7,589 bases of DNA from contig CANRKE010000056.1 in assembly GCA_947631135.1 (NCBI GenBank), positions 1-7,589 of the forward strand, read 5' to 3'. Source of the stretch: an uncultured Bacilli bacterium (GTDB lineage Bacteria > Bacillota_I > Bacilli_A > RF39 > UBA660). Both the position numbers and the translations under genes were made by a program. Below are positions 6,269-7,589 of the stretch, piece by piece. The notes below the pieces were generated by a model. The model saw only the letters and a list, made by a program, of their open reading frames with translations, was not told where the DNA came from and ran no database searches. Within the stretch, counting starts at the first letter, position 1. Each line of letters starts with the position of its first letter.

Positions 6269-6277
6269 AATTATATA

Positions 6278-7279
6278 TTATAAATTACAGAAATATTTAG
6301 CTGTTCTAACCATTTGACATGAATAACTCATTTCATTATCATACCAAGCAATTATTTTAATTAATTGTCCACTTGGTGAATCTAACAATTGTGTTGATAA
6401 AGCATCAACTATAGCTCCATGTGATTCTCCAATTACATCAGATGATACTATTGGATCATATGTTATATCTATTGTTTCATTTTTATTTTCTAAAATACAT
6501 TTATTAACTTCTTCAATAGATACATTTCTTTCTAATTCCAAAGTTAAGTCAACTACTGAACCAGTTGAAGTAGGAACTCTTAGTGCTACTCCATCTAATT
6601 TACCATTTAATTCAGGAATTACTAAGCCAAGTGCTTTTGCAGCTCCTGTTGAAGTAGGTACTATATTGAATGAAGCAGCTCTTCCTCTACGAGCTCTAAT
6701 TCCTTTTTTGTGTGCAACATCAAGTGTAGATTGATCATTTGTTATCGCATGTACAGTTGTCATAAATCCTTTTTTAATTTTAAAGTTATCATTCATTAAT
6801 TTTGCTACTGGTGCTAAACAATTCGTAGTACAACTTGCAGCAGAAATAACTTTTTCACTACCATCTAATGTTTCATGATTTACATTATAAACTATTGTCT
6901 TAATATCTCCTTTAGCAGGTGCAGATATAATAACTTTTTTTGCTCCAGCATTTATGTGTGCCATAGATTTTTCCTCTGATGTAAATAAACCTGTACATTC
7001 AAATACTAAATCGATATCCAATTCACCCCATGGTAATTGATTAGGATCAGTTATTGAATATACTCTTATCTTTCTTCCATCAACAATTATGTTTTCATCA
7101 TCAAAACTAATATCTTTATTATATTTTCTATGACTTGTATCATATTTAAGTAAATATGCTAAATCCTCTGGCTTAGTTAAATCATTGATTGCCACTACTT
7201 CAAGATCACTATCTTCTTCCATAATTCTGAATACTAATCTTCCAATTCTTCCAAATCCATTTATTGCAATTCTTTTCAT
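6278..7279 (-). CDS. gapA: Glyceraldehyde-3-phosphate dehydrogenase, NAD type
   Basis: Oxidises and phosphorylates glyceraldehyde 3-phosphate to 1,3-bisphosphoglycerate with NAD+, in the cytosol as a tetramer. 333 residues, the usual size. The N-terminal Rossmann loop is INGFGRIGR (6-14), with D33 after the second strand as in NAD-specific glycolytic enzymes. Catalytic C150 is in SAASCTTNC and H177 in TTVHAITNDQ (HAY is more usual than HAI). The substrate-binding PTSTGAAKA (208-216) and the C-terminal WYDNEMSYS (312-320) are present; the latter resembles staphylococcal GapA1. ATG 7279 has AGAGG (7288-7292) 8 nt upstream. The gene has its own promoter in the end of the kinase gene and a hairpin terminator after it, so it can be expressed apart from pgk. 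No cggR regulator lies directly upstream. Confidence 0.98.
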   Translation of the reverse strand: MKRIAINGFGRIGRLVFRIMEEDSDLEVVAINDLTKPEDLAYLLKYDTSHRKYNKDISFDDENIIVDGRKIRVYSITDPNQLPWGELDIDLVFECTGLFTSEEKSMAHINAGAKKVIISAPAKGDIKTIVYNVNHETLDGSEKVISAASCTTNCLAPVAKLMNDNFKIKKGFMTTVHAITNDQSTLDVAHKKGIRARRGRAASFNIVPTSTGAAKALGLVIPELNGKLDGVALRVPTSTGSVVDLTLELERNVSIEEVNKCILENKNETIDITYDPIVSSDVIGESHGAIVDALSTQLLDSPSGQLIKIIAWYDNEMSYSCQMVRTAKYFCNL

Positions 7280-7302
7280 GATATCATCCTCTTTCTATAT
7301 AT

Positions 7303-7331
7303 AGTCTATCAAAGTTTAATCATAAAAACAA
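7303..7331 (-). promoter_or_regulatory. Putative gapA promoter
   Basis: On the minus strand TTGTTT (7331-7326) and TAGACT (7308-7303) are 17 nt apart, and the -10 is preceded by TGA, giving an extended -10. Transcription would begin near 7296, with a leader of about 17 nt carrying AGAGG. The -35 lies inside the last codons of the kinase gene. No terminator is seen between that gene and gapA, so read-through is also possible. Confidence 0.5.
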
Positions 7332-7589
7332 CTATTTCCAATAAATTCTCTTAAAATTGAATCAGCTGGTACATATTCTGCAGGTATTGGGAAAAACATT
7401 CTTAAAAATTCAATAAGTCTTTTTGCTACATGATAATATTCATTATCTATAGGTACTGAATATAAAAGTGATTCAACATATGTCTTAATAACACCAACTT
7501 CATATGCAAGTGCTGTATTAAATACATAATCAGCTTCATCTTGAAAACAGAAAATAAATTTTTCCTCTGCTTTTTTAACTTTTTCCCAT
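7316..7589 (-). CDS. Nucleoside (uridine) kinase-like protein, C-terminal end only
   Basis: The 5' part lies beyond the right edge. The frame enters at 7588 and gives 90 residues to the TAA stop at 7316-7318. The tail contains FCFQDEADYVFNTALAYEV, then AKRLIEFLRMFFPIP and ends EYVPADSILREFIGNSCFYD. This matches the C-terminus I know from Bacillota nucleoside kinases that combine a TGS-like N-terminal region with a uridine kinase/phosphoribulokinase-type P-loop domain; neither domain is visible here. The likely role is phosphorylation of nucleosides in salvage, inferred from the family. The stop lies 36 nt before gapA with no hairpin between, so the two may be partly co-transcribed. The ATG at the extreme right edge belongs to another frame that stops after four codons. 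Confidence 0.75.
   Translation of the reverse strand, partial: WEKVKKAEEKFIFCFQDEADYVFNTALAYEVGVIKTYVESLLYSVPIDNEYYHVAKRLIEFLRMFFPIPAEYVPADSILREFIGNSCFYD

Noticed and set aside
7576..7589. A gene starting at the ATG on the right edge
   Set aside because: That frame stops after four codons; a different frame carries the kinase tail.

Overview
The window is strongly AT-rich and every recognisable gene lies on the minus strand. A Spo0A orthologue, GapA/Pgk/TpiA of bacterial type and a nucleoside kinase tail of Bacillota type point to a low-GC member of the Bacillota, perhaps a gut-type Bacilli or Clostridia lineage; I cannot place it further. Trp is encoded by TGG and TGA serves as a stop (the flippase-like gene ends in TGA), so the standard bacterial code fits and the Mollicutes TGA=Trp code does not.

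In the direction of transcription (right to left): the C-terminal tail of a nucleoside/uridine kinase-like protein (7316-7589, cut by the window edge); gapA (6278-7279) with its own promoter and a short hairpin terminator; a new extended -10 promoter; then a tight block of pgk, a flippase-like membrane protein, a GT4 glycosyltransferase and tpiA (6156 down to 2001), closed by a clear terminator. Next comes a single-gene unit with spo0A (1036-1806), with its own promoter and terminator. Last is the N-terminal part of an AAA-ATPase-like (PF09820 type) protein (1-906, cut by the left edge), driven by a perfect TTGACA-17-TATAAT promoter. No stretch above 300 bases lacks a gene.

GapA, Pgk and TpiA are the triose-phosphate part of glycolysis. 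Two membrane or glycolipid-type genes are inserted between pgk and tpiA, coupled by overlaps or a 4-nt gap. The four genes of this block all appear to start without ATG: TTG for pgk, apparently ATT for the flippase-like gene, GTG for the glycosyltransferase and GTG for tpiA. The pgk/flippase junction carries a run of ten A on the coding strand, and the flippase frame is open about 46 codons upstream of its first ATG. This is the most unusual spot in the window.

I see no CRISPR array, tRNA, rRNA, transposase or clear defence island. Most of the window is ordinary housekeeping. The points of interest are the pgk/flippase junction, the altered acidic pocket of Spo0A, the unusual active-site motif of TpiA, and the gene order.
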